Shown: one piece after another, positions 17,338 to 26,668 of the stretch
Position numbering within the stretch: the stretch's first letter is position 1
Layout of the letters: every line of letters starts with the position of its first letter
Assembly (NCBI RefSeq): GCF_006874625.1
Contig: NZ_CP030034.1
Location: 124,001-188,000 of the forward strand
Reading direction: 5' to 3'
Source: Bdellovibrio sp. NC01
GTDB taxonomy: Bacteria > Bdellovibrionota > Bdellovibrionia > Bdellovibrionales > Bdellovibrionaceae
DNA length: 64,000 bases
The notes under the pieces: model-generated
The model's database searches: none
Told to the model about the DNA's origin: nothing
The model's input: the letters and a program-made list of their open reading frames with translations, nothing else
Translations under genes and position numbers: made by a program

Positions 17338-20187
17338 TTAGTGTTTACCAGGAAGAGTCATTCCGCGCATTGCCGAAAGCTTTTCCTGGATTTCATTGTT
17401 GAACTGTTGTTTTTGGATATTCGCTTGTTTTACGTTGCGGATTTTATCCCAGCTTACGGCGTTTGCCATACTTCCGTACATCATGATTTCTGATGCAAGT
17501 GATTGCAGGTTTTCAAGTGTAGCTACTGCTACTTCTTGTTGTGAAGCCGTCAACTTAACCACAGCTTGCGACTTATCATCGCCAACACCCAATTTGTTCG
17601 ACACGTTCGTCAACGCAGCTTGGATTTTTTGTAGTTGTTCTTCCAATTGGTAGTTCTCAAGCGTTGACTGAATTGCCTCGCGGCCATCGACGTTCACAAT
17701 CTTAATTTGTTTTAATTGGGCATTTAAAATCGCGAACTGATCTTCTACCGCTTTGATATCAGCAACTGTCGGAGTTTGCGTTAAGATTGTCGCAAGATCC
17801 ATTTTGTATTGGGCAGCAGGCACCAACATGTCAGACAATACTGACAAGTAAGCTCTTTCTTCTTGGAAAGCAGCATTGATCGCACCGTTAGAGATCGGGC
17901 CGCGGTTTAAAGTCGCTTTGTCTTTACGAACTTCACCCCAGAATTCTCTATCAAAGAAATTCTTAGTGCCATTGCCGATTTTATCCCAAATTTTTGCAAA
18001 CACGTTTGAATATGATTCGCGATCTTGGCGATAAATCGTGCGCATCATGTTCACTACGATTTCATCATAGCTTTTGCCATAGTCTTCAAATGCTTTTTGC
18101 ATTTGTGCTTCTGTTGTACGAACCCACCAGTTCGGGAATGAAGCTTCTTGTTCAGTTCCGACGACGCCATCTCTTGTGTTTTCGACAAGGTAACTTAAGA
18201 AGCCTTTGTACATTTTCTTGCTCGCAGTTTGAACTGGGAACGTATAAATGTTTTGAGCTTTCAATTTGGCCATGCCGAATGTCTGACATTGAGCTTCAAA
18301 GTTATCTCCGGCAACACGTAATTGTGGCGGCACGAACACAGAAGGGAAGCCGCGTGATTTCTTCACTGAAGACTCACCTTTTTCCACGTCAGGTCCACAG
18401 ATCATTTGCATCATCAAATAGTCTGTCATCTTTGGAGTGAAGAACACACCAACTTGACGGTAGTAAGAAGTGCCTTTGAAATTTTCAGCAGTACTTGGTG
18501 CAGAATCATAAGTCGCAAGGAAGCCACGACCTGGTTCAAGCATTGGATCTGGTTTACCCATCGACGTCTTCAACTGCACAAGATATTTTCTATAGTTCAT
18601 TGAAGCCGCGATATTTTGTACTGCGATTTCAATTGTTTGGTTCAACAACGCAAGGCCTTCACCTTGTTTCATGTGATCGTCGCTTGCCAGAAGATTGCGA
18701 ATCTCTTCCCACTTCTTCTTTTCTAGTGGCATGAAGTATTTGTAGTCTTCAGACTTGGTAACTGCATCCATCACACTAACAGCGTCCATGACAGTGTCGG
18801 ACTGCCAGTTTTCAACCATCTTAGGGCTTTGGAAATAAAGATCTTCTTTACCTGCTTCAAGGCCCTTTGCATTTACGCCATTCAATGGGTAAGCAATCGT
18901 TAATGGCTTTAGTGGCGACATATTGTATTTCACGTTGCGCACTTCATTCACGAAAGCGTTATAGAAGGCATAACTAGAGTTATACATGCTTGTTAATTGG
19001 AACAAGTTTTCGGACCACGCTTGGTGGGCTTCGTAAACTTCAGACAAGTTCATCATGCGCCAGTCCGTCATCTTAGAACGGAACTTTTTCAAGCTGTCTT
19101 TCATTGTAGCGCTTGATGCTGTCCACTGTGACTTCTTTAAGTCGTTCATGTTCTTCACAAGGTCTTCATTCATATCTTTAAAGTCAGCACCGTCGAAGAA
19201 ATTCTTCCACGCATATGTGACTTTGCGATTCAACCAAGCATCGATCGCAACGAAGACGCCGATTTGTAGGCCCTTCACGATAAGAAGACGAATACCTTTT
19301 AATTGGTAACTACCAGGAACTAACCACAAAGCGATATCAACACCAGTCAAACGCAGAACTGCGCGAGTCACAATCGATTGACCCAAACCTGCTAGGGCAG
19401 AAGAGGCCAACATTGAAACCATACCAGGAGCGAACTCCCAGATTTTTTTCTTCAATACCAAGTATTCATAAGCTTTCGAGCATGGATCTGCATCAACGCC
19501 GGCCGCTTGGTCTTTTTCGTTTACTTGACCGCCCAGCATGACTTTACCACAGGCCATAACATTTGGATCAGATGCTACTTGTGAAAGATAGCTTTGTACG
19601 AAGGCACCGACAGTCATTCCAAGATAGGGAATCATGTGATGGAACTTTGGATTTGTCATATACATCGCAAGAACGTTTGAAGTTAAACCTTGCGAAGCCA
19701 TGAAAGCAAAGAAACCGAAGACACCAATTGGTGATAATTGATGGTCGATATGTTGTTTCATTGCGACCGGATTTTGCGAATAGTTTGTAATCAATTGGCC
19801 AGCGACCACAGCACCCATTGCGACGAAGAAAATCAAACTTTCTGTCGGCAATGATTTCATAGAGTGCGAAAAGGCTGCTTTACCAGCTCCTTTTACGCGC
19901 ACCATTTCGTCTAAAAGCATTCTATTCAAAGATTTAGGAGAAAACTTACGTAGATTTTCTTCTTCGCCAAACGGGATTTCCATCGCCAATTTGTTTGAAG
20001 ACTTATCGTAAACCAGGGCCTTTTTAGATTCTTCATCGACCACCAAACGGTAACCCATGGGTTCAAGATATTCTTTATATTGCGACATCTTAGCTTTTTC
20101 AGCCTCTGTCATGGTTCCGGCAAAAGCAGGTCCGATCGCGATGTTCAACAGGGCGACTGAAACTAGGATTTTTTTGAACCAATTCAT
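17338..20187 (-). CDS. Large exported multi-span membrane protein, unknown function
   Basis: A 949-residue protein. A signal peptide spans residues 1-23 (AFA-GT). Hydrophobic segments appear near residues 117-134, 153-176, 184-203, 253-275 and 300-318; the remaining 630 residues are soluble, mostly helical, with Gln/Lys/Asn-rich coiled-coil-like stretches at the C-terminus. There are few cysteines (about residues 213, 236 and two in the later part). No catalytic motif stands out and I do not recognise a family; it may be specific to the Bdellovibrio group. The ribosome site TGAGGAG precedes ATG. It sits between the DUF4105 gene and the barrel/DUF1254 pair on the same strand. Confidence 0.8.
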   Translation of the reverse strand: MNWFKKILVSVALLNIAIGPAFAGTMTEAEKAKMSQYKEYLEPMGYRLVVDEESKKALVYDKSSNKLAMEIPFGEEENLRKFSPKSLNRMLLDEMVRVKGAGKAAFSHSMKSLPTESLIFFVAMGAVVAGQLITNYSQNPVAMKQHIDHQLSPIGVFGFFAFMASQGLTSNVLAMYMTNPKFHHMIPYLGMTVGAFVQSYLSQVASDPNVMACGKVMLGGQVNEKDQAAGVDADPCSKAYEYLVLKKKIWEFAPGMVSMLASSALAGLGQSIVTRAVLRLTGVDIALWLVPGSYQLKGIRLLIVKGLQIGVFVAIDAWLNRKVTYAWKNFFDGADFKDMNEDLVKNMNDLKKSQWTASSATMKDSLKKFRSKMTDWRMMNLSEVYEAHQAWSENLFQLTSMYNSSYAFYNAFVNEVRNVKYNMSPLKPLTIAYPLNGVNAKGLEAGKEDLYFQSPKMVENWQSDTVMDAVSVMDAVTKSEDYKYFMPLEKKKWEEIRNLLASDDHMKQGEGLALLNQTIEIAVQNIAASMNYRKYLVQLKTSMGKPDPMLEPGRGFLATYDSAPSTAENFKGTSYYRQVGVFFTPKMTDYLMMQMICGPDVEKGESSVKKSRGFPSVFVPPQLRVAGDNFEAQCQTFGMAKLKAQNIYTFPVQTASKKMYKGFLSYLVENTRDGVVGTEQEASFPNWWVRTTEAQMQKAFEDYGKSYDEIVVNMMRTIYRQDRESYSNVFAKIWDKIGNGTKNFFDREFWGEVRKDKATLNRGPISNGAINAAFQEERAYLSVLSDMLVPAAQYKMDLATILTQTPTVADIKAVEDQFAILNAQLKQIKIVNVDGREAIQSTLENYQLEEQLQKIQAALTNVSNKLGVGDDKSQAVVKLTASQQEVAVATLENLQSLASEIMMYGSMANAVSWDKIRNVKQANIQKQQFNNEIQEKLSAMRGMTLPGKH

Positions 20188-20312
20188 AAGTGCTCCTCAA
20201 GACATAGGATGTCTCACCATGAATAGAAGCAAGCTTAGTGCCCCTGAGGTCTTATGAATTGGATATGGCATGTATCAAATTGAGACTACGCCCGTTTACG
20301 TCACGGGGGTGG

Positions 20313-22130
20313 CTAAAAGATGATCGACAGCTTCCACTGATCGTGGTTGTCGCGGATCTCTCCTTCAAAGCGGATTTCGGTTTTAAATTCAGAGTATGAT
20401 AGTCCCGCAGAGTAATCGCCAAACGATCTGCCCTCTGACGTAGAGTACAAATACTTCGCATCAAGCATCGTTCTAAAATGTTCAGTCCACTTGTTCACAA
20501 GTAAACCTTCAACTCCGAAATGTGGATTTGCAACTTCCAGCAAATGGTCATTTTCAGTAATCACAAACATCGTTGCGCGCGCCGCTTTCGGTAAGGCCAC
20601 GTCAACACCCGCACCAATACCACCATTAAAATACGGTGCTAATTTTGGCTGCGTTCCGACATCGACTTTCCAACTTAAAGGACGCTCAAACTCGGTCCAA
20701 GGATAAGTCGTGATAATATTTAAAAATGTAAACTGATAAAGATCCCAGTTTTGACGAGTCGGCATATAGCGCACTTCTGCACTAAAGAAATCCAGTTGCG
20801 AAAACGGTGCAAGGCCACTGTCATCAGAAAGCAAGTCATGAAAGCCACGACGCCATTTGAACGAATAAAAATCCTGACCTAAATCTTTTCCGTAACCCCA
20901 ATACACGGCTGTCGTATCAGGACTTGTTAGCGGCGAAGGTGGAGGAGGAATCACAATCGGCTCGGTCACTTTACCCAGCTTCGAGCGAGCTAGTGCCAAT
21001 TGATATTTCTCGTCCTTCTTTTCTTTTTGTTCGCGATATTCGGTTAACGCCAAATAGCTTAACGATGCTTCAATCGATTCAGCTTTTTGTTTTGGATTCA
21101 AAGACAGGTAATGCGGCTCTGCTACGGACTTGTCTTTAATAATTTCAACAACGGCTTTACGTTGATCGAAATTTAAATTCGCATAACGAGTGTGCCATTC
21201 TGCTTGTAGTGAAGGACGAACTTTTTCACTATCAAGCATCCACTTACTTTCAAGGGCTTTCACTGTATCCAGTGGAATGACGAAATCGTGAAACTGCGAA
21301 GTAAGATCGATATCTGGTTTTGCGACTTCGATCAGTTCCAAGATTTGTGCAGAACAATTGTCGTCAGAAAAATAATAAGGGGCCCAGCTGCCCTCAAGTT
21401 CTAAAAGATGATCGATGATAAACGTAACTTCATCCGGCGTTAGATGCAGGCGATATTCCCACAAGTCGCGACCTTCAAGATTTGTATATTCTCGAATCTT
21501 CTGGTGATAAGGCTGCATCGAAAATGTTCCGGGATAGCTGCCGAACAATCCTTTGATTGCGTACAAGGCACCACTTTCTTCACCTGTGACTGCTGCGTAA
21601 TTCACACCGTAATCAAGAAGTTCCAGTTTGCCTGTGTTTTTAGGATTATGAAGACGTAGAAACGTATGACCAAAGCTGGAAGCCGCACTGCTCAGGTCGC
21701 TGGCTGCAAAGATCAAATAGATTTCTTTGGCGCCAAGAAGTTCTTTCCACGAGTCGCGCTCGGGACAGGATTGCAAATCTTCTGGATAAATTGAAAGTTC
21801 TTTTTTTAACCACGATGTGCGAGCCAGGTAACGGCACTGCGCTTTCTTGGCCGTAAATAACAACTGCAAAGTCGCATCAAGTTCTGCTTCGGGATCTTTG
21901 TTGCCGTGGGGAGCGATAAAAAAATTCCCTTGAATCGGGGAATGATAGCCACCGAACGTCGAAGAACGATAGTGACCCAGGCGCAACCACTGTGATGAAT
22001 GCGCTAATTTTTTGTCTTTTGCCTGTTGCTTATAAAGTTCGATACGCGATTGTGTATCCGCAAAAGAAAAGCCCCACGTAATTTGTGGGGCGACAAGCAT
22101 GAATGCAAGAACTAGGAAATTAAGAACCAT
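20313..22130 (-). CDS. DUF4105 (Lnb N-terminal domain-like) periplasmic protein
   Basis: A 605-residue protein with N-terminal signal (residues 1-20). The DUF4105 core is clear: FAASDLSSAASSFGHTFLRL, LDYGVNYAAVTGEESGALY, IKGLFGSYPGTFSMQPYH, and YFSDDNCSAQILELIE, giving candidate catalytic His (SFGHTF) and Cys (DDNCS). The last 200 residues look like a beta-rich, barrel-like domain. I recall DUF4105 in Lnb, a lipoprotein N-acyltransferase described in Bacteroides; acyl transfer here is inference. It begins inside the end of the DUF3015 gene (11-base overlap), so the two are translationally coupled. Confidence 0.85.
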   Translation of the reverse strand: MVLNFLVLAFMLVAPQITWGFSFADTQSRIELYKQQAKDKKLAHSSQWLRLGHYRSSTFGGYHSPIQGNFFIAPHGNKDPEAELDATLQLLFTAKKAQCRYLARTSWLKKELSIYPEDLQSCPERDSWKELLGAKEIYLIFAASDLSSAASSFGHTFLRLHNPKNTGKLELLDYGVNYAAVTGEESGALYAIKGLFGSYPGTFSMQPYHQKIREYTNLEGRDLWEYRLHLTPDEVTFIIDHLLELEGSWAPYYFSDDNCSAQILELIEVAKPDIDLTSQFHDFVIPLDTVKALESKWMLDSEKVRPSLQAEWHTRYANLNFDQRKAVVEIIKDKSVAEPHYLSLNPKQKAESIEASLSYLALTEYREQKEKKDEKYQLALARSKLGKVTEPIVIPPPPSPLTSPDTTAVYWGYGKDLGQDFYSFKWRRGFHDLLSDDSGLAPFSQLDFFSAEVRYMPTRQNWDLYQFTFLNIITTYPWTEFERPLSWKVDVGTQPKLAPYFNGGIGAGVDVALPKAARATMFVITENDHLLEVANPHFGVEGLLVNKWTEHFRTMLDAKYLYSTSEGRSFGDYSAGLSYSEFKTEIRFEGEIRDNHDQWKLSIIF

Positions 22131-22596
22131 GGCACAATTGTGCTAGCTCTTTCTGTTGAGACATTTCAGAGTTCAAGTTTTTCACAACGTCAGAAGCTGA
22201 AGTTGTTGATGAAGGCATGATTCTAGAGAATGAATCTTGTGTGAATGAACCGAACGCTTTTTGAGAAGCATCGTTCGCACAGCCTTTCATTTGCGCCAAA
22301 GTGAAAAGTTTTTCACCATGACCTTGAGCCATTTCACGTGAAAGTTCTTCTTGGTTTACTTCTACGAAGTACTGAACTTCTTTATCGTTCATAACGATAC
22401 CGCTTGCTGAACAGTTTGAAGTACCTGAAGTGATACCGAAAACTTGAGTCAACAAAGTCGCGTTCGTAGTCATCGCAAACAACTGCATCAATTTGCTGTT
22501 TTTAGTGATAACCATGCTACCCAAACCGCAACCTGCGTCGTTAGCGAATGCTTTAACGGAGAACACCATCAGAAGAGCACAAAGTACCTTTTTCAC
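22120..22596 (-). CDS. DUF3015 family exported protein
   Basis: A 158-residue protein with signal peptide (residues 1-18, cleavage after AFA). Family features are visible: GCGLGSMV at the mature N-terminus, QLFAMTTNATLLTQVFGIT, SGTSNCSASG, and a final LAQLCHGS; four to five cysteines probably pair. Function is unknown. It is the first gene of a pair whose second member is the DUF4105 protein, overlapping by 11 bases. Ribosome site AAGGAGG precedes ATG. Confidence 0.87.
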   Translation of the reverse strand: MKKVLCALLMVFSVKAFANDAGCGLGSMVITKNSKLMQLFAMTTNATLLTQVFGITSGTSNCSASGIVMNDKEVQYFVEVNQEELSREMAQGHGEKLFTLAQMKGCANDASQKAFGSFTQDSFSRIMPSSTTSASDVVKNLNSEMSQQKELAQLCHGS

Positions 22597-22659
22597 GAGA
22601 AACCTCCTTGTATTTAGTAAATGCTCACTTAAGATTGAAACATGATCAAGGAGAGGTTG

Positions 22660-23010
22660 ATGCAGGTCCTGGATGTAACAAAAGATTCATTGAAAGAAAT
22701 CGTAGAGAACAATCAAATCGTGATTATCGATTTCTGGGCTGTATGGTGCGGACCGTGCAAACGTTTTGCCCCCATTTTTGAAGGCGTCGCTGCCAAACAT
22801 CCCGACGTAAAATTTGTTAAGGTAAATACGGATGAGAATCCTGATCTAGCAAATATGTTTGAAGTGCGCTCTATTCCCACTCTGGCAGTGATTAAAGAGC
22901 AAGAGATCGTCTTCGTTCAGCCTGGTGCTTTACCGGAAGAAGTTCTTGAAGAGGTGGTTAAACGTGCTCGCGAACTTGATATGGATGAAGTTCGTAAGAA
23001 CAATAAATAA
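22660..23010 (+). CDS. trxA: Thioredoxin
   Basis: A 116-residue thioredoxin fold. The active site is WCGPCK, followed by VKFVKVNTDENPDLA and the cis-proline in VRSIPTLAV. The ATG at 22660 is chosen over an upstream in-frame ATG at 22642 because AAGGAGAGG lies just before 22660 and within the longer version's coding sequence. The C-terminus carries a Lys/Glu-rich tail of about 15 residues beyond the usual end. It reduces protein disulfides in the cytoplasm; no signal peptide. Confidence 0.93.
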   Translation: MQVLDVTKDSLKEIVENNQIVIIDFWAVWCGPCKRFAPIFEGVAAKHPDVKFVKVNTDENPDLANMFEVRSIPTLAVIKEQEIVFVQPGALPEEVLEEVVKRARELDMDEVRKNNK

Positions 23011-23069
23011 AGTTTTTAAAATCCGCAAATTTGGTTGAGCTCTTCATACTGTTTAAGTACAAGAGCTCC

Positions 23070-23522
23070 ATGAAAAAGATCTTAATTGTTTCCCTTATCG
23101 CTGTGCCGTTAACGACTCACGCTTTGACGTGGAAAATCTTTGGTCCTTGCTCAGACAAGCCTATTTATGAAGGCACTTATCAAGCCGATCTGAATAAATC
23201 GATTGGTGAAACGTCGATTGAAATTTTCGAGAAAAATAAAATCGCTTACGTTGGTGTTCCAGCAGGTTTCAATTCGATCAATAACAGTCCAACAGGTCTT
23301 GATGCATTGGAAGTTGTGTCTGATACGGAAATGCGCGCTTACGGTTGGTGCTATCTTGTGAATAACAAAATGCCTGTCGAGATGCCTGATCAAGTGAAGC
23401 CAAAATCACAAGATGACAAGTTGGTTTGGTTTTATGGTTATGGAACCAACAAAGACAATGTTTGGACGGAGTACTGCTCGCCTGGATACTGGATTAAAGC
23501 GAAACAGTTCTGCGAGAAATAA
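23070..23522 (+). CDS. Small secreted cysteine-containing protein, unknown function
   Basis: A 150-residue protein. ATG at 23070 gives a proper signal peptide (residues 1-18, cleavage after THA); the frame is open upstream to a TTG at 23031, which would add 13 residues that spoil the signal. Mature cysteines lie in FGPCSDKP, YGWCYLV, EYCSPG and QFCEK, so two disulfides are likely. The central block LDALEVVSDTEMRAYGWCY faintly resembles the DUF4430 (transcobalamin C-terminal-like) fold; I would not rely on this. Confidence 0.75.
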   Translation: MKKILIVSLIAVPLTTHALTWKIFGPCSDKPIYEGTYQADLNKSIGETSIEIFEKNKIAYVGVPAGFNSINNSPTGLDALEVVSDTEMRAYGWCYLVNNKMPVEMPDQVKPKSQDDKLVWFYGYGTNKDNVWTEYCSPGYWIKAKQFCEK

Positions 23523-23540
23523 CGATCCTCAGAAGACATA

Positions 23541-23575
23541 AAAAAAACCCGCTTATAAGGCGGGTTTTCTTTTTT
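23541..23575. terminator. Bidirectional Rho-independent terminator
   Basis: Stem AACCCGC / GCGGGTT with loop TTATAAG, flanked by A7 on one side and TTTTCTTTTTT on the other. It stands between the convergent genes ending at 23522 and 23622. Confidence 0.9.
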
Positions 23576-23594
23576 ACTCCGGTGTTGCCGGAGT
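23576..23594. repeat. ACTCC...GGAGT hairpin element, copy 1
   Basis: Perfect 7-bp inverted repeat ACTCCGG / CCGGAGT around TGTTG, immediately after the terminator. Two more elements of the same design occur at 34902 and 60671, and the suf terminator at 37991 shares the ACTCCGG arm. Confidence 0.6.
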
Positions 23595-23621
23595 AAGCTT
23601 TCAAACTGTAGCGACTAAAAA

Positions 23622-24332
23622 CTACTCGCGAACGATTTTGATGTGATTGATTACGATTGGTTCAGCAGGGCGATCCATTGGACCTGTTTTAGAGTTCTCG
23701 ATAGCGTGAACTACATCCATGCCTTCAACAACTTCACCGAATACTGTGTGACGACCATCCAACCAAGGAGTTGCAACAGTTGTTACAAAGAATTGTGAAC
23801 CGTTTGTGTTAGGACCGGCATTCGCCATTGAAAGGATGCCAGGTTTAGAGTGCTTCGGAGCGCCAGCTGGGAATTCATCTTCGAAACGGTAACCAGGACC
23901 GCCAGTGCCAGTTCCAAGTGGGCAACCACCTTGAATCATGAAATCTTTGATCACGCGGTGGAAAGTCAAACCGTCATAGAATGGCTTTTTAACTTTTGCG
24001 CCAGATTTAGGATCAGTCCACTCTTTAGTGCCTTCAGCAAGACCTACGAAGTTTTCAACTGTCTTTGGTGCTTTATCGTTGAAGAATTTTACTTTGAAAT
24101 TGCCTTTTGTAGTTTCGAAAATTGCAAACATCGGTTGCCCTTTCTTCGTTTCAGTAGCTTTTGCAGATTTAGAAGCCTTCGATGCTTTGTCGGCTTTTTT
24201 TACTTCGGTTGCAGTCTTTGTTTCAGTCTCTGTTTTTGTTTCGGCGGCATCTGCTCTAAAACTAAACGCTGCTAACAAGAACGCAAAAAGATAGATCCAA
24301 ATGACCTTCTTAATATCGATATTCTTCGACAC
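23622..24332 (-). CDS. Exported cyclophilin-type peptidyl-prolyl cis-trans isomerase
   Basis: A 236-residue protein. Residues 1-29 form a signal or anchor segment, followed by a low-complexity Lys/Thr/Ala/Glu linker (about residues 30-63) and then a cyclophilin domain. Motifs: [48 protein letters not shown] and [19 protein letters not shown]. It should isomerise proline bonds in the periplasm. It is last in the tol run, 32 bases after glnE. Confidence 0.92.
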   Translation of the reverse strand: MSKNIDIKKVIWIYLFAFLLAAFSFRADAAETKTETETKTATEVKKADKASKASKSAKATETKKGQPMFAIFETTKGNFKVKFFNDKAPKTVENFVGLAEGTKEWTDPKSGAKVKKPFYDGLTFHRVIKDFMIQGGCPLGTGTGGPGYRFEDEFPAGAPKHSKPGILSMANAGPNTNGSQFFVTTVATPWLDGRHTVFGEVVEGMDVVHAIENSKTGPMDRPAEPIVINHIKIVRE

Positions 24333-24364
24333 TTTGAACTCCTAATGTATGAACACATTCACTA

Positions 24365-26668
24365 TTAGTGAGCCTGCCTGCGAGGGTCAAGTGCCTTCAA
24401 AATGGAGAGGTTTGTCGAGAGAAGCTCATGAACCTCTTCAAGAAGCTTCGTTGACGAAGTATGAAGCGCTAAGGCAAGCGCATGAAAGGACTCGTGATTC
24501 TGGACCAGTTCTACAGAGGAGTCTGACGCCACCAGTTGAAGCATTTGCTCCATCTGACGCAGTCGATCATAGTTAGCCTGTAAAGGCATCGCTTCAGAGG
24601 GAAGTTCAGCAAAAAAAGCCGTCATTCCCGAATGAGCGGGAGTAATGTTTTTCGCTAATAAATAGCTCTGAACCGCAAGCTCGATATCGACCAAACCGCC
24701 TTCGCTGTATTTCAAATTCAAGTTCGGTGATTTAGAAATCAGTTCGCCACGAATACGATTGAGCTCAATCAACTCTTCGTTCGTTAAGCCTTTGTTCATG
24801 TATTCCGCGACAAGTTTCGGTCCTAGCGAACCCACCCAACGAGCTTTCAAGTAGGCTTGGCGTTCCCAAGCAGCAGCTTCATTGCGCAAATACTCCTGCA
24901 GATCTTTAAGTGGCATCACAATCGGACCGGCTTTGCCAGAAGGACGCAAGCGCATGTCGATCGAAAAGATACTGCCACCACGATGTGGTTCAGTCAGACG
25001 AGTGATAAAACGTTTTGCTACTTTAAAATCGTTATCGACGGGATCGTTGGGAATCACGAAAATAAAATCAAGATCCGAACGGAAACCCAGTTCTTCGCCG
25101 CCCCATTTACCAAGAGCCAGAATCTGCAATGACGACGGGTATTCTTTCTTAATCGCTTCTAAAAGATTTCCCGCAATCAGATCCGCTGTTGAAGAAAGAT
25201 TCTGTAACAACGAAGGCAGATCTTTATTTTCTAAATATTGACTGCCGTTGATCAGTTCCGAAAGAAGTCTTTTTTCCGCAAGCTCTTCCAGCAACACACC
25301 CATATCGTCAGACAACTTATCTTGCGAGCGATAAACGAAACTATCTAGCAATTCAGGACGATTGCACAAAATACGCGAAAGATATGGAGAATGTCCAAAC
25401 AACCACGCAAGCTTTTGCATCAAAGATTTTTCACGCAATAGCATCGCAAAGAAAGTGGCTTTAGCGCGAGTGCCGTGAACGAAGTCCTTTAGTAACAACA
25501 AAGCACGGTGAATATCGCCGCCTTGTTCTTGCAACGTGCGCAAAAATTCCTGCAGGAAAGCTTTGCGTGAAAGCTCATCACGGCCACGATTTCGCGATAG
25601 AACTTGTTGATCTAAAATCTCATTCCACAAGCTTTGTAGTTCTTCTTCGCCAAGGCCCACTTTGCTAAGCTCTTCTTCAACAGAAGTCGCTTTCGGAGCT
25701 TCACCCAGAAGAGTTTTGACGATTTGATCACAACGTTTCATTTCGTCATTTAAAGTTTTTAGAGCTTGTTTAACAAATTCCGGATGTTCCTCGCCGGGAT
25801 CAAGCAAATGAGTTTGCTGGTCTTCCAAGGCCTGCACGTAGTTTTCTAACTTACGAAGTTTACGATAGTGCTCTTGTAAGAACTTCGATTCATCTGCCGG
25901 TAATAAACCACGATCTGAAATTAATTTTAAAGCCTGAACTGTGCCTTGTACTTGCAGGGAAGGATCTTTACCGCCGTGAACGACTTGCAAAGCGTGTGTG
26001 AATAATTCCACGTCACGAATACCGCCCACGCCTAATTTTAAATCGATAATCTGATTCTGGCTGCGTTCCCAATAATGATTTTGAATCTGCGAGCGCAACG
26101 TTTTTAAATCTTCAAGCAAAGTGAAATCAAGATGACGACGGAAAGAAAACTTTTTTGCGAAAGTTAAAGTTTGTCCGATGATTTCACCGTCACCTGCGAC
26201 GGCTTTTAAACGCACGAGTGCTAAGCGTTCCCAGGTTTCACCATAGTTGCCATAATAATCACGGAATTGATCAAGTGTGGGAATCAGGGGACCTTGTTTG
26301 CCGCCGGGACGTAAATCAAAGTCGACTCGGAACACAAATCCCAAGGCGGTGCGATCATTTAGAATTCTTTGAAATTTTCTTAAACCGGAAAGTAGTTCGG
26401 AAGATAATTCTTCGCAGACTAAAAGCAAATCGACGTCAGAGCTTAGATTTAATTCGGAAGAGCCTAATTTTCCCAGAGCAAACAATGCGATTTTTTGATC
26501 GGGAAAGCAGTGGGCAAAGGCGAGTTGCAAAAGATGATCGGCCGCTTTGCTCCACTTATAACAGATATTCAGTGGATCTTCTGAGTCAGTTTTCGCAGCA
26601 AGAGCGAAGCGAGACCAAATCTCGTTACGCTCTTTGCGAAGCTGATCCTCAAAAGCTAAGTTACTCAA
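24365..26668 (-). CDS. glnE: Glutamine synthetase adenylyltransferase/adenylyl-removing enzyme, short form
   Basis: A 767-residue protein with two nucleotidyltransferase domains: the first at residues 66-84 ([19 protein letters not shown]) with [11 protein letters not shown] after it, the second near 515-530 ([17 protein letters not shown]) with [14 protein letters not shown]. This arrangement is that of GlnE, which adds and removes AMP on glutamine synthetase. E. coli GlnE is about 946 residues; here about 100 residues are missing before the first domain and the middle is shorter. The TTG start lies inside the last codons of tolB (8-base overlap), so translation depends on tolB. Both catalytic Asp pairs are kept, so activity is expected. 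Confidence 0.88.
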   Translation of the reverse strand: MSNLAFEDQLRKERNEIWSRFALAAKTDSEDPLNICYKWSKAADHLLQLAFAHCFPDQKIALFALGKLGSSELNLSSDVDLLLVCEELSSELLSGLRKFQRILNDRTALGFVFRVDFDLRPGGKQGPLIPTLDQFRDYYGNYGETWERLALVRLKAVAGDGEIIGQTLTFAKKFSFRRHLDFTLLEDLKTLRSQIQNHYWERSQNQIIDLKLGVGGIRDVELFTHALQVVHGGKDPSLQVQGTVQALKLISDRGLLPADESKFLQEHYRKLRKLENYVQALEDQQTHLLDPGEEHPEFVKQALKTLNDEMKRCDQIVKTLLGEAPKATSVEEELSKVGLGEEELQSLWNEILDQQVLSRNRGRDELSRKAFLQEFLRTLQEQGGDIHRALLLLKDFVHGTRAKATFFAMLLREKSLMQKLAWLFGHSPYLSRILCNRPELLDSFVYRSQDKLSDDMGVLLEELAEKRLLSELINGSQYLENKDLPSLLQNLSSTADLIAGNLLEAIKKEYPSSLQILALGKWGGEELGFRSDLDFIFVIPNDPVDNDFKVAKRFITRLTEPHRGGSIFSIDMRLRPSGKAGPIVMPLKDLQEYLRNEAAAWERQAYLKARWVGSLGPKLVAEYMNKGLTNEELIELNRIRGELISKSPNLNLKYSEGGLVDIELAVQSYLLAKNITPAHSGMTAFFAELPSEAMPLQANYDRLRQMEQMLQLVASDSSVELVQNHESFHALALALHTSSTKLLEEVHELLSTNLSILKALDPRRQAH

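Noticed and set aside
23850-24275. 141-codon plus-strand ORF rich in Cys and Phe
   Set aside because: Arises from the reverse reading of the Lys/Ala/Thr linker of the cyclophilin.
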